Of a stretch of 64,000 nt of DNA, positions 11,681 through 23,760 are shown piece after piece (positions within the stretch are counted from its first letter, which is position 1; each line of letters opens with the position of its first letter). This DNA comes from Gossypium raimondii. Its lineage: Eukaryota > Streptophyta > Magnoliopsida > Malvales > Malvaceae. Position numbers and translations under genes: made by a program. A model generated the notes under the pieces. The model saw nothing but the letters and a program-made list of their open reading frames with translations, made no database searches and was not told the DNA's origin. The stretch lies in NCBI RefSeq assembly GCF_025698545.1, contig NC_068571.1, positions 48,517,733 through 48,581,732 on the forward strand. The letters are read 5' to 3'.

Positions 11681-11998
11681 AATTTGTTAATACGTAACGG
11701 GCTTGGACCGATCAGACTTTACTTGACGAATTCCTTAAAAGGGAACCATTGTTTCTCCCTTAGCTTCGCTCCAATCTCCGATTCCCTCCGAATCCAGTTT
11801 TTAAGCCATTTTGTTTGTATTGAAACAATTGAATTTCTAAGATTTAATTGTTTTGTTATATCTAGGGTTGGGGTTTTGAAATCATTGAGAGATTCATTGA
11901 ACTTCACTGTATGGCATTGATCGACTGATCAACCGTAGCTAAAATTGAATCACCGCCTTTTCTCTGTTTTTCATATTTGAGTGAAGGTTGTTGTATCA

Positions 11999-14672
11999 AT
12001 GGCTTCCACTAAAGAAAGTGACAACGCTTCCGATACTCCTTCCTCGTAAGCTTATATCTCTTTTGCTTTCATTTCCTCGTCTCGTTTAACAGAATTTGTG
12101 AGAGGAATATGTAACATTACCTGCTTTTTGTTTTTTTTCTTTTTGGAATAAATGGATGATTTTTTAGGCCCAAAAACGTGTACAAGGATCCAGACGATGG
12201 GCGGCAACGATTCTTACTCGAATTGGAGTTCCTGCAGTGCCTTGCCAACCCTACTTATATCCACTGTAAGTACCAAATTCCTTGTAAATTAGGGTTAACC
12301 TGCGAAATTTGTCAAAATTGAGTTCTTTTGCTGTTTGTGTTGTTAAATTCATCAAAGGAGAAGAATTTTTATCAGCTTTATATATATATATATATATAGA
12401 AAAAGAACCCTAGACATATCAATTCCGATTCGAACTCCTGACCTGATCATCCCGAACCCCAAACAATTTGACCCAGCTCACCCGATTGACAGGTCGAATG
12501 CAACCTGAACTAATGCTTGACCTCATTCCCACATTGGATAGATTTGGCTGTTCATTGTGTCAAAATTTTAGTTAATCTTATTCATTAGTTGTGTTGTTGA
12601 CTTGTCTGTGCTTCATTCTTTTTTAATTGCTTCAGCTTGAACCCAAAATTGAACTCACACAAAATGACTCTAAAATTTTAAAATCAGAATGGACTTGATT
12701 CAGATTGACTGAACTCAAAACCAAGGCAACCCACCAATTGTCAGGTCAAATGCAACCTGAATTAATACTCAAACACGCCGACACATTGGGTAGATTGGGC
12801 CGTTCATTGTGTCAAAATTTAATTAATCTTATTCATTTGATGTATTTTTGCCTATGCTTCATTCCTTTTTACTTGTTTTGTATTCATTTGTTGATTTCAG
12901 AAAATGGATGCATTCTTCATTGATACTTGCTCATTAATTTGTGATGTAGATTTGGCTCAAAACCGCTATTTTGAAGATGAGGCATTTATTGGATACTTGA
13001 AATATCTTCAATACTGGCAACGACCGGAGTACATAAAATTTATCATGTCAGCAACTTGAAAGCTCTCCTTGTGATACTTTAGGCTTGAATTCCTTTAAAC
13101 TAAAATACGTTTTACTACATGATAAATGATGAGTAATAGCTCCATAATTTATAGTTTCCTCTTTTGGGGTTTTTTATGTGACACATGAACTTAAGTAAAA
13201 AGATGATTGCAGGTATCCTCATTGTCTATATTTCCTTGAACTTCTTCAAAATGCAAATTTCCGAAATGCAATGGCACATCCTGCCAACAAGGTTCGGCTC
13301 TAATGCTTCTTGCTCATGCTATTAGCCTAATAATTGTTATCACATTGAAATTCATGTTTGTATCGTTTGTATTAAAGGTCTTAGGGGTCCCCTAGTTAAG
13401 ACCATGAGCTCATGCAAAAAAAGAAAAAAGATTATTATTGACCTGATGCCGACAGTGATAATCATAAAGTAATGCAGTTGTTTTTATAAGGCTCTAAAGT
13501 TATTTTTCGTTATATGCTTTGCATCAAACAAGTTGTAGATGTTAAGTGGGATATTTTAGTAAAAAGACCTCTCTAGTCTCTCTCAATTTCGAAATTGAGC
13601 AAATTGGTCCCTTTAAAAGAAACCAAAGCAATTTAATCCCTGTCAATTTCGAAAGTGATCAATTAAGGACAATTAATTTTGATTGCTTTTCTTCCAATTG
13701 TACATAATTTTGATTGGTATAATAACAAATTTAGCCTTTAAAGTTTACACATTCTGTTAATTTGGTAATGATTTAACAAATTTAGCTTGTAATATTTATG
13801 TAAATGTGCAAATGTGTAAATGTTGAGGTTAAATTTATTGAATTTTTTAAAATCTAGACCAAATTGACAAAACATGTCAAGAGCTATATTTGTTGTTATA
13901 CCAATCAATGTACAATTGACCAAAGACATTAATGTTGTGATTAATTATCCTTAATTGCTCACTTTTGAAATTGAGAGATTAAATTGCTACAATTTTTTTG
14001 AGAGGGACCAGTTTTCTCAATTTCAAAATTGAGAAAGACTGTAGAGGTCTTTTTACCGGATATTTTCTGGCATAACACAACAGTATGATTTGATTAACTG
14101 GATATTGTCTAGTAAACTATATGCACAATAAAAATTTAATATGTACTACTATTTGATATCAATCTGGTTTCGCATCTACTTTTGGGATGTCTTTTCATTT
14201 TTGTACCAAAATTTTATAGGAAGTGGCACATAGACAGCAATTTTTCTTCTGGAAGAACTACCGAAACAATCGGTTGAAGTTCATTTTGCCTAAGCCTCCT
14301 CCCGAAGAAGTTCCTACACCTGCACCCCTGCCTCCTGCTAGTGCTCCACCTCAGCAGTCTTTGCCAGCTAGCAATATCGCTATGACTACTGCTCCTCCAG
14401 CTCCTGCTTCAACTCATTCTCCAATGCCTTATGGTCTTCCCTCCGGATCTGCTCTTGCAAAAAATGATATGAGAAATAGTGGAATCGATCGAAGAAAAAG
14501 GAAGCATGTAAGTTTGTACCTCTAAAATTCTTAACTTATTAGTTCATTTGAGAACTTTTAATGAATAAATGCATATTATATATATATATATTGATCCTTC
14601 CATGGAGGACCTTAAAGACCCTGATTCTGATGAATATCACTTTGATTATCACAGGAAAGAAGCTTAAATTGA
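11999..14672 (+). CDS. MED31: Mediator complex subunit 31 (SOH1 family)
   Basis: Subunit of the middle module of Mediator, which links transcription factors to RNA polymerase II (family knowledge). Six exons: 11999-12045, 12168-12265, 12950-13046, 13213-13291, 14220-14507, 14655-14672, giving 208 residues. The conserved SOH1 domain spans about 28-120: RFLLELEFLQCLANPTYIHY, YLKYLQYWQRPEYIKFIMYP and NFRNAMAHP. The tail is Pro/Ala/Ser-rich (about 130-175) with a basic end (DRRKRKHERS), as in other plant MED31 proteins of about 200 residues. Start chosen as the first ATG in frame with the conserved domain (MASTKES). Intron 2 holds a direct duplication and intron 4 a foldback transposon. Well supported by motifs and by all splice junctions keeping frame. 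Confidence 0.95.
12488..12869 (+). repeat. Direct duplication in MED31 intron 2
   Basis: A segment of about 135 bp at 12488-12622 (starting GACAGGTCGAATGCAACC) recurs, diverged, at 12737-12869 (starting TGTCAGGTCAAATGCAACC). Both continue into TTCATTGTGTCAAAATTT and end in a GCTTCATTC motif. The region just before copy 1 (about 12410-12480) has a GATTCGAACTCCTGACC string that resembles a tRNA-type B box on the minus strand. Confidence 0.7.
13558..14057. mobile_element. Foldback MULE-type MITE in MED31 intron 4
   Basis: The termini AGTAAAAAGACCTCT and AGAGGTCTTTTTACC are inverted. The arms extend inward about 130 bp (TCTCTCAATTTCGAAATTGA against TCAATTTCAAAATTGAGAAA). The flanking 9 bases GGATATTTT occur at 13549-13557 and 14058-14066, an exact duplication as made by Mutator-like transposases. 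The whole 500-bp element lies within intron 4 and leaves the splice sites intact. Confidence 0.85.
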
Positions 14673-14827
14673 CCAACCATCTATGTTGAAAGTAGCAGGA
14701 TGTATATTTCATGAGGTAACAGTCTTATGTTCTTATATTTCATAAAGTCAAAGCCCTACTATACTGATTAATATCTAAATTATGTTTTAGTGACTTATAA
14801 CATTCACATTAGCTATTATGAACTTTT

Positions 14828-15189
14828 GGTAAAAGTACCATGGAGGCCCTTGTACTAGGAGTGAGATTGGATTTTGCCTCCTTTACTCAAAAAATGGGCA
14901 AATTAGTCCCTGTATGTAAGATTAAAGAGCTTCTATAAAAAATTTCACCTATTTCTACTGTTAAAAATTGCCCCCTGTACATAGCATGAGGTATACACTA
15001 CACGTAATTGTTTAGTTATTTCGTTAGCCACTCAATTTTTAACAATAGAAATGGATAAATTTTTTAACAAAAAGGATCAGTTTGCACTTTGATCTAATGT
15101 AAATGGAGTAATTTGCTCTTTTTTTTTTTAGTAAAGGGAGCAAAATGTAATTTGGTTCCTAGTACAGAGCTCTCCATGGTACTTTTACC
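14828..15189. mobile_element. MULE-type MITE (GGTAAAAGTACC family), best-preserved copy
   Basis: Begins GGTAAAAGTACCATGGAGGC and ends CCATGGTACTTTTACC. Flanked by the identical 9 bases TGAACTTTT (14819-14827 and 15190-15198). It is non-coding, with the inner halves inverted around ATTTTTAACAATAGAAATGG. This copy defines the family ends and is the youngest-looking one here. It lies about 150 bp beyond the MED31 stop codon. Confidence 0.9.
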
Positions 15190-15198
15190 TGAACTTTT

Positions 15199-15954
15199 AC
15201 ATTACACCAAGGGCTTGTCACTATGTATGCTTGATTTCTGCGATATATTGACACTGATCAATGTTCAAGTGAAACACAGAAGGCTATTTGTTATATCCCT
15301 GCTTTTGCTGCTGTTGGTATTATCACATCAGATCTGTAATAACATAGAACCATTGTGCAGGTTCATTGACCATTACTCGGGGAGCCATTTGCGGATGAAC
15401 AGTAACACATAGGAAACGGTGGAATCATCTTATTATTGTGGCATTATTGTTAGAGATCATCGCTATACCACCGTAAAAGACCGATTTAGTATTGGGGTAG
15501 CCATCGGCATTTAAATCCTTTTCGACTTATTTTGTAGTGGTTACCACAAAGTATAAACTATGATGCTAGATTGAATTTTTAGTGCCCTTTGTCATGCCTT
15601 CTAAAAGCTACTATTATTGTTTAAATGCATTGCTTCTTATCATGCCATTGAAAGCTTTGAAGATCATTTCAACTATTACTAAATCAAATATAATTTCGCT
15701 TATACATTTTATATTTTGGCATAAATTATATTTTTACTGGATAAATTCATTACCCTATTAGAGCAAAAATAGACCAAAAAAAAAAAGGTAAAATAAAACC
15801 AAAACATTCCCGTAACTCTTCTGACAGAAAGTTATGGGAAGATGATATTGCTTTTTTATTAAAGTATGGGCAGGTTGTCTACCTTTTTCCCCCACAAGAG
15901 CTTCTGAGAACATCAAAGAAGCAAAGGGGGGAAAAACATTATCTTAGAACAACA
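15199..15954 (+). other. MED31-LIL3 intergenic region and LIL3 promoter
   Basis: No gene recognised. The 3' part (about 15830-15954) should hold the LIL3 5' leader, ending in AACAACA just before the ATG. I did not identify a convincing TATA box or light-responsive element. Confidence 0.45.
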
Positions 15955-17186
15955 ATGGCTTCCATTGCCATGTCTGCTTCCTTACAAAGAGCTTGCAGTT
16001 CACATCATGTTACCAAGAAGCAACATGCACAAACCAAACCAGCTTATTCTCTAGGGACAAAGCAAGCTATCGATGCTGTCACCATTGATGTTGAAGGTCA
16101 GAAAGGCTTTAAAATCGACGAAAAAGATAAACCATCTCCACAAATTAAAAACTCAGAGGGTCTTGAAGATAAGTCAGCGAACAAGTTCGAGATTGAATCC
16201 TCTGCTCGGAAGTTCAGTGACGAACGGTGGAAGAACGGGACATGGGATTTGAATATGTTTGTTAGAAATGGTAGGATGGATTGGGATAGTGTGATTGTTG
16301 CAGGTAAGCTTTTCCATTAATATTTGTTACTGATTTTGATATGTTTACGAGACTCCATTAATGCAAGCTTTTTGCTGGTTTTTATAGAAGCAAAGAGGAG
16401 AAAATACTTGGAGATGTACCCAGAAACTTGTTCAAACCAAGAACCAGTCCAGTTTAGAAGCTCAATCATACCCTGGTGGGCATGGTTCATGAGAACTCAT
16501 CTTCCAGAGGCTGAATTGCTCAATGGTATTTTTGTTGATAAAAGTATCTTGGAGGCTTGTAGTTGGAGTTAGATTGCATTTTACTTATGTTACTAAAAAA
16601 TGGACAAATTAATACTTTTACATTAGATCAAATAGCCTGACGAAATAATCAAACAGTTACATGTAGCGTACCACATGTACCTTATGCTAACATGGGACCA
16701 GCTTTTAACAGAAAACATATGGATGGAATTTTTAACAGAAAAACCAATTTGCTTTTTTATTTAACTTATAAAGATTAATTTATTCTTTTTTTGAGTAGAG
16801 GAGACAAAATGCAATCGATCTCCTAGTACAATGACCTTTATGGTACTTTCACCTATTTTTGTTACTTTTTTCAAAGTTATATAATCATCTCTCTTCATCT
16901 TCTTCCATTGAAATTAATCATTGCAGGTCGAGCTGCGATGATAGGGTTCTTCTCTGCATATGTCGTGGACGGTTTAACGGGGATGGATTTAATCGGCCAA
17001 ACAGGAAACTTCATTTGCAAAACAGCATTGTTTATGACAGTGATTGGTATCGTTTTATTGAGGAAAACCCGAGATTTTGATAACCTGAGGAAGCTTGCTG
17101 ATGAAGTTACTTACTACGATAAACAATGGCAAGCGTCCTGGAAAGATGAAACTGCAAGTTCTTCAGACAAAACTGGAAACTCTTAA
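15955..17186 (+). CDS. LIL3: Light-harvesting-like protein 3 (LIL3), chloroplast
   Basis: Thylakoid protein of the LHC superfamily that anchors geranylgeranyl reductase and protochlorophyllide oxidoreductase in chlorophyll synthesis (family knowledge). Three exons: 15955-16303, 16388-16525, 16927-17186, giving 248 residues. The N-terminal 40 or so residues are Ser/Ala/Lys-rich and lack acidic residues, fitting a transit peptide. The conserved block starts at [20 protein letters not shown]. The LHC motif ExxxNxR is present ([14 protein letters not shown], about 156-169). Two membrane helices follow, about 163-182 and 190-208. The tail has [20 protein letters not shown], distinctive for LIL3. 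Length agrees with plant LIL3. Intron 2 contains a MITE inserted almost at the donor site. Confidence 0.93.
16536..16853. mobile_element. MULE-type MITE (GGTAAAAGTACC family) in LIL3 intron 2
   Basis: Left end TGATAAAAGTATCTTGGAGG, right end TATGGTACTTTCACC. Flanked by the exact 9 bases TATTTTTGT (16527-16535 and 16854-16862). The left duplication begins at the second base of the intron (donor GT at 16526-16527), so the element starts 11 bp into the intron. Without it the intron would be only about 75 bp. Confidence 0.88.
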
Positions 17187-18906
17187 AAAGGTTTACAAAT
17201 AATTTGGTTAAATTTTTATTTTGTGATTGCCAAATTTGATATGATTTGCAGCCAGAGATGCTTATTTGTTATAAATGGGAATTATGGGAGTTTTAGTTTG
17301 GTTGCTTACAATGTTGTAAAACAGCTTTTATTTGGTTAAGTTTCTTTTTACGCAATCAGTGTCTGCATTGTGATTTAATCTTTGACTAAAGAGTCAAATC
17401 TTTTTCTTAATAGAAATGTTAATTGAAATATTAACTTTTTAATAACGTTGTTGTGTGTGACAACACACGTTGACAGTATAAATAATTAAAAATTATAAAA
17501 ATAATAGTATAAAGTATACGCGGATTGTCATGTTCAAAATTTTAACATTTTAACATTTTATTCAATATTCTTGTTAAAAAGATTACAAGGTCAAATTTAG
17601 CTAAAATAAATAAAGGCCGAATTGATAAAAATGTAAACATTAAAAAGTTAAATTTATTATTGTGTCAAAAAATACTATAATAATTTGAATCTAGATTACA
17701 ACCAATTAGATGGTCCAAGTTGGTTTTGGATCAAACCAACTTAAGTTGATTCATTTTGAATTAGGTCATTTTGGGTTCGGGGTCTTCAAATTGAGTTATT
17801 TCGATTACTTGTTTAGGTGGTTTGGGTCATTTTAGGTTTAAATCTTTTTTTATTCAAATGAGCCTTGTATCCTATTAAATGGGAAATTTTTCTTAATCCC
17901 TCTAAAAAATGATTAATTTTTGGTGCGCTTCAAGTCTATTTTATTGTTTATATTTGAGGTTCAAAGCTATCCATCCTAATAATATAATTTTCAAGGTTTA
18001 AACCTACAATCTTTCCTTAGAAGTGCCATGCGTTTTACTATTGAACCCAACGTCAAGGGTGACGCTAGACACTAGACCCCTTAAAATGTAGAATTTCGAT
18101 TTTGTTCTATAAAAATTATAAAGATATAAATTAATTATAATCTCGTGAAATTACATTTTAACTCTCGTAAAAATATATTACATAAATCCAACCTCTCAAA
18201 CAAAATTTTGACTTCGTCCTAACATTTATATTTATTGGTAAAAATGTTTTTACCTTAAAAATTAATAATAATATAATTTTAGTAACATGTAATTTTATTT
18301 TTATCTGTCAAATTTTATATTTTATCTCCATCTTACTTATGTCCTAGTTTTCGAGTTTGAGTTAAAAAGTGAGTTATTAATACTAAGCTTTTATGATAAG
18401 TTTTCAAATCTGACTTAGAATCGAAGGTATTAGATAATTTGTTTGAAGGGCAACCAAAAACATTTAATTTCACGTGAATTAAAGTAAAAGAAAAGGCAAA
18501 GGCAAACACTCGTAAAAACAAAATATATTAATGTTTTTATTTATCAAAAGGCGACATTTTTAGATCAATTTAGATTTTTTTTTCAAATAATTTTATTATA
18601 GATTTTAATTATATGGCTTTTTCTATACAATGTTTAGAATTATCTAAAGTCCTTCTCCAACCTAAAAATAAGAGGATAATGCACTTCACGCACTCAAACC
18701 TACGTCTTGCTGTATTGGTTACAATGACCATACCAAGCTCGTTCTTAACATTTTTGAGCCCCAGACAAAACAATAAAATAGGGTTTTAAGTTCCTTAAAA
18801 GTTGGAGAAAATTTTTTTTAGACCCTTTAAAAGTTGTTAACAAAAATTTTGAACCCTTAAAAAGCTAATTTTTTTAGACCCCTTAAAAATTGAAAAACAA
18901 TATTTT
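17187..18906. other. LIL3 3' flank and AT-rich spacer
   Basis: The first 200 bp or so is probable 3' untranslated region. The rest is AT-rich with no open frame worth calling. Bases 17700-18100 have repeated TTGGTTTTGG/TTTGGGTCATTTTAGG-type phrases, probably old repeat debris. Confidence 0.45.
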
Positions 18907-21900
18907 TGTAACAGCCCAATTTTCAGTAGTGTCAGAATAGTGATTTGAGATCACTAAATCTGATGAAAACGTTAGAAAAATTTATTAATTAATAATTATA
19001 AGTTCAGTGTGATTTTAGAAATATTTTTAAATTAGTGAATTTTGTGATTTAAAAGAAATTATTAGGCAAATTGGGTCAAAAACAAGGTATCGAGACCTCG
19101 ATAATATAAACTGAGTTGTAAATATTTTTATAAATATTTACGGAGTGTCATTAGGGTAGTATTAAAGTTTCGTTAAGTATTTTAATGTTCGATGGTTAAT
19201 TGATTAAAAGGACTAAATTGCAACAAGGGTAAAAGTTTAATTATAGATTAAAGAAAAGTTAAAAGGACTAAATAGGTAAATATGCAAAGTCCCATAAATG
19301 AGGCGGCATATGCATGATAAAATTGAGATTTTTTGAAGTATATTATTATTTATTATATTGTAAATTATATTAATTATATTAAATTATTATATTTCAAATA
19401 AATAAAATTGTTGACAAATGCATGGTGTATATGATGACATGTGGAAGAATGAAATACATACATATTAGTAATGATTACATATTTACTTATTATTTAAGTA
19501 AGAAATATTATATTATTATTTTATTGTTATTATATTAAACTAATTTAATAAAAGAAATAAAAGATAGAAAAGAGAAATGGAAACAGAACAGGCAAACGAA
19601 AACAGGGAGAAAGGAAAGAAAAGAAAAGGGAAGGAAAGAAAGAAAATTTGGAGTTTCAAGGTTTCAAGCTCAATTGGTAAGTCAAATTAAGTTATTTTCT
19701 TATAATTTTGAGTTTTGGAGTTCTAGAACAAAATATTTCATGGTTTATGTTGAAATTTGGGAAGATGTTATATTTCTAGACATTGATTATGTTGAATAAA
19801 TGAAAGAATTAGGGGTTAAATTGATTGAATTTCAAGTTAGAATTTAGTAAAGGATTTAATTGTAAAATAAAGTGTAAGTTTTGAATAGTAGGGACTAAAT
19901 TGAAAGAATCCCGAAATTAGGGATTTATGGTGAAAATGAAGAGTTAAAATGAGTTTTAGTAAGAATTAAGAGAGAATATGGAGTTAGATTGGGAAAATAA
20001 AATTAGTATTGATAAGGGATTAAATTAGAATTTAGGTAAAGCTTAGGTATAAATGGAAATGTTTTGATGAAATTGTGTATTAATAATTTTAATTGTTTAA
20101 TTACGTAGCTAATGTCGTGCAAGAGTCATTGCCGAGAAAGGAAAGGGGAAGGTGATCAAGGAGTGACTCGAGAAAATTTACGGTTAGTATTACCATAATT
20201 CGAATTTAATTATTAATTGTTAAAATTTAAATTAATATACATGATAAGAAAATTGAGGTGAGTATCATGATTGAATCGAATGAAATATATATATATATAT
20301 ATACATATTGATATTGAATTTATTGATAGTAATTGTTGAATTTTGAATAATATGTTTAGTAAATAAAAATAAGGAGAATATCGATATTTAATTGAATGAA
20401 TTAAAAATATGAATTGAATAAAAGTGAATTAAATTATGAATAAGTGTGAATACGTGAATTGAGTATTGACTGAAAAGTGGTTTGATTCGAATCGAGGTAT
20501 GATTTGTGAAATATGTATTGGTGCTGAATTGTATATTGATTTGAAAGTGGGAAGTGAATTTGAAATAGAAAAATATATTGAATCAAATGGTGATTAAATT
20601 GTATAATGATTTGAATTGAAAGTATGAGAAAGTGATTGAATTGAAATGTGATTCGGAAACCCTATTAACTAGTCGGGCTGAGTCGGATATAGTTGGCATG
20701 CCATAGGATTGGAAGTGTTCAGGGATACTTCGACCTTGAGTCGATGAGACACTGGGTGTCATACTGTTACTTCGGATAGATTCGATGAGGTACTGGGTAC
20801 CAACTTACTTCGGCTTTGCCGATGAGACACTGGGTGTCAACTATTGCTTCGAACTATCCGATGAGGCACTGGGTGCCGTACTGGTGTGTTTGGTTGGATC
20901 CGTGTATCCGCCAAAGTCCGAGTCATGTTAATAGGGGGAAAATAAAAGAATTGAAGTAAGAAATGATATTGAATTATGAATTATGTGAATATTTGAAGGT
21001 ATATGGATTGGAAATTAAAAGCAATTTGAATTGAAGTAAATTGATTTGAAATAAGACATTGAATTGAGATGTGAAAATGGAATGTGAGAATTATGGTTCA
21101 AGAAACAAATAATGATAAATTTTATGAAATAGTTTTTGGTAATATGAAATGATGTAAAAATGACAAGTGAAAATAAAATGATTTGAAATAGTGAAATAAT
21201 ATGTGAATTTAATTGAATACAAGTTATTGAATTTTATTTATGGATTTAATGTGTAAATTGAGTGTTAAAAGATTATAAGTGTAAAATTGAATATAAATAG
21301 AAATGATAATGATTGAGTTGATGAAATGATTGAGTTTGTATGGATTGGAATGAGTTATTAGAATGAGATGTTGAAAATCCAATAAAATTTAGATAGTGAA
21401 ACAAGGTATGAATACAATTAAATATAAGATTGAAATATTGCTTATTGTTATTAATGATCAAGTTGATTTAAAGTATGAGGCAATTAACGAATAATTGTAG
21501 ACATAAATTAAATGTATATAAATTATCGATTAAAGTTATTAATTTGAATTATGGTAATACCACTGAGTATTCCCATACTCAGCGTACGGTTGTTTCCGTG
21601 CGCAAGTTAGTAGAAAACCAGTGTTCGGTCCAGCATCCAGAGTAATCCCGACCTCAGAGAAATTTAGCGATGTATTTTTTTTTTTATAACGTGGCATGTA
21701 CCTAAGTAATGTTTATACCTAAGTGACGTATAGGGATTAGTCAATTTGAATGTTTGTATCTATGATATTGCTAAAGGAAGATGTGTGAGTATGTGATAAT
21801 GTTTGGCTTTTAAAATGGTTAAGTATGGATATGTTTGGTAATATGTATGTTTAGATGATAAATCATGCATGGAAATCATGAAAGAGTAAAAATTTGTAAA

Positions 21901-22574
21901 GAAACAGATTTCAAGCAGCTACAGTGATGTGAATTTGAAAAATCACCTAGGATAGTATAAAATTAATTAGAGGGTGAATGATATATGGAATTAAAGCTTG
22001 TTGAGTCTATTTTCATGGAAAAATAACGGTTTAACAAAAGAAATTTTATATTTTGAGATATGAGAACTTTAGTGAGACAGGGTCAGAACTGTTTTTGGAG
22101 TCCTCTGTTCTAAGTTTAGAAAATCATTATAAATTGCACAAAAATGGTTATGAGTTGTAGTTTATATCTATAGATTCCTTATTGAGTATATTTTCTGTAG
22201 AAACGAGTAATAACTTCATATGAAAATCCTATAGTGAGAAAATTTATTTTTAGTGGCAAGAGGTCAGGACAGTCAAGTGGTGAAATAGGGGAGACTTTAA
22301 CTAATAAACTGTACTAATTGGCTGAACCAAAAATTCTGAAAATTTTATAGTAGGAAGATATATGAGTCTAGTTTCAGGAAAAATTTTCGGAATTAAATTT
22401 CGAGTCCCCTAACTTGATTTATAATTAATTTAGTAAATGCTGCGCGATTAGACAGATTGCTGTAAATAGTGAAATTAATTTTCAAAACAAGTTTTTATGC
22501 TTCGAATTAGTAAGATAAGCTAAGTAATGCCTCGTACTCGACTCCGGAAACGGTCTTGGGTAAGGGGTGTTACA
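18907..22574 (+). mobile_element. Solo LTR, 3.67 kb, with 5-bp target duplication
   Basis: Starts TGTAACAGCCCAATTTTCAG and ends GGTAAGGGGTGTTACA, with the TG...CA borders of an LTR. The same 5 bases ATTTT flank it (18902-18906 and 22575-22579), which is the usual integrase duplication. I see no gag-pol coding, primer-binding site or internal second LTR, so it is a solo LTR left by recombination. The length suits large gypsy/chromovirus LTRs of cotton-like genomes (family inference). It contains a hairpin array at 20729-20877 and short AT dinucleotide tracts. A relative begins at 61918. Confidence 0.85.
20729..20877 (+). repeat. Tandem covarying hairpin array in the solo LTR
   Basis: Four units of 37-41 bp. 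Each has a first hairpin (for example TCGACCTTGAGTCGA, TCGGCTTTGCCGA) followed by GATGAG and a second hairpin around a TGG loop. The second hairpins are GACACTGGGTGTC (20748-20760 and 20826-20838), GGTACTGGGTACC (20789-20801) and GGCACTGGGTGCC (20865-20877). Changes on the left stem side are matched on the right side. Confidence 0.85.
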
Positions 22575-22579
22575 ATTTT

Positions 22580-23760
22580 GGACTCTAGTCTTGAGTCTTG
22601 GACGACTGCACCTCCAGACGAACCCTAGGGCGAAGTTATATCAGTTGAGTTAAGACTCAATCAGTAATTTAGATTTTTTTAAAAATTGACAAAAAGTATA
22701 GTTTTAATTTTCTTTTAGAAAATAAACTCTTATCTTTTTTTAAGAGTATGTCCATAATGAGAGCTAAGAGTTAAATTAAACGTTTAAAACAAGAGTTTAT
22801 ATCTAGGAAACTCAATCCAATTTATTTATTTATTTTCATTTTATTGGATTTTCTTCTTATTTTAATTATGGAAAGTCAAAGCAAAGAGATCACACACCAT
22901 ACCCAAAATCCAACTTAAAAATAAGAATTAATATTTCACCCAAAAAATAAATTAAAATTTTATATCATGAATTTAATATTTTAATATCTATTTTAATTTG
23001 ACATTGAATTAATTTTAAGAGTCAATATATATGAAATTATAAAAATTCAAATTTTAAAATAAAAAATATGATAATAAAGACATTTACATTTCTTTGGCAT
23101 TTTAGAATAAAAAAAGTTATAATATTTTTAACCACCCATAATGATTAACCATTAGATTTTCTCATATATTATTAATATAATTTTTTACTAACAAGTATGC
23201 ACTGCATTTTCAAAGAGAAAATATAAATTGAATCTTGAATAAAATATTATTAAAAGAATACCCACAATTTCGGAATATAGACAATAATAATGATTTTTTT
23301 AAAAATTCTTGATATAACATTGAAAAGATTATTAGTAATTACATTATCTAAAAATAAAATTTCCACAATAATATTAAAAGACACTATCCATCAAATAATT
23401 ATCCACATTAAAATACCTTTTTATTTTCAATTTATATTAATTTTTTATTTTATATCGAAATAATATTTAAACATTAATTTACCTAAACAAATCTTAAATT
23501 TATTTAAAATAAAGAAAAATCATCAAATTTTGGATATACTAAAGGTATAAAATTTTCTTTAAAAGTATAAAATTTTTCTTATATAGTTTAAGCAAAAAAG
23601 AAAGAAAAAAACCAATAATTTGAAAAGAAAACTATTTATAGTTTTATATTTCTCTTTTTATACTTTCTTCTCTCTTTCTTCACTATGCCTTTGGTTCTTT
23701 CTTTTTTCGGTTACCTCTTTACTTTCAGATGCCAAAACAAACTCCATTATTGAATCCCAA
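22580..23760. other. AT-rich spacer and promoter of the TMEM135-like gene
   Basis: Very AT-rich and non-coding. The last 180 bp or so is the probable 5' leader of the next gene. An in-frame open stretch extends upstream of the ATG at 23761, but it has no ATG of its own, so it is not taken as coding. Confidence 0.45.

Noticed and set aside
23620-23760. Upstream extension of the TMEM135-like gene with a hydrophobic leader
   Set aside because: The frame begins with TTG, not ATG; the first ATG is 23761 and matches the expected N-terminus.
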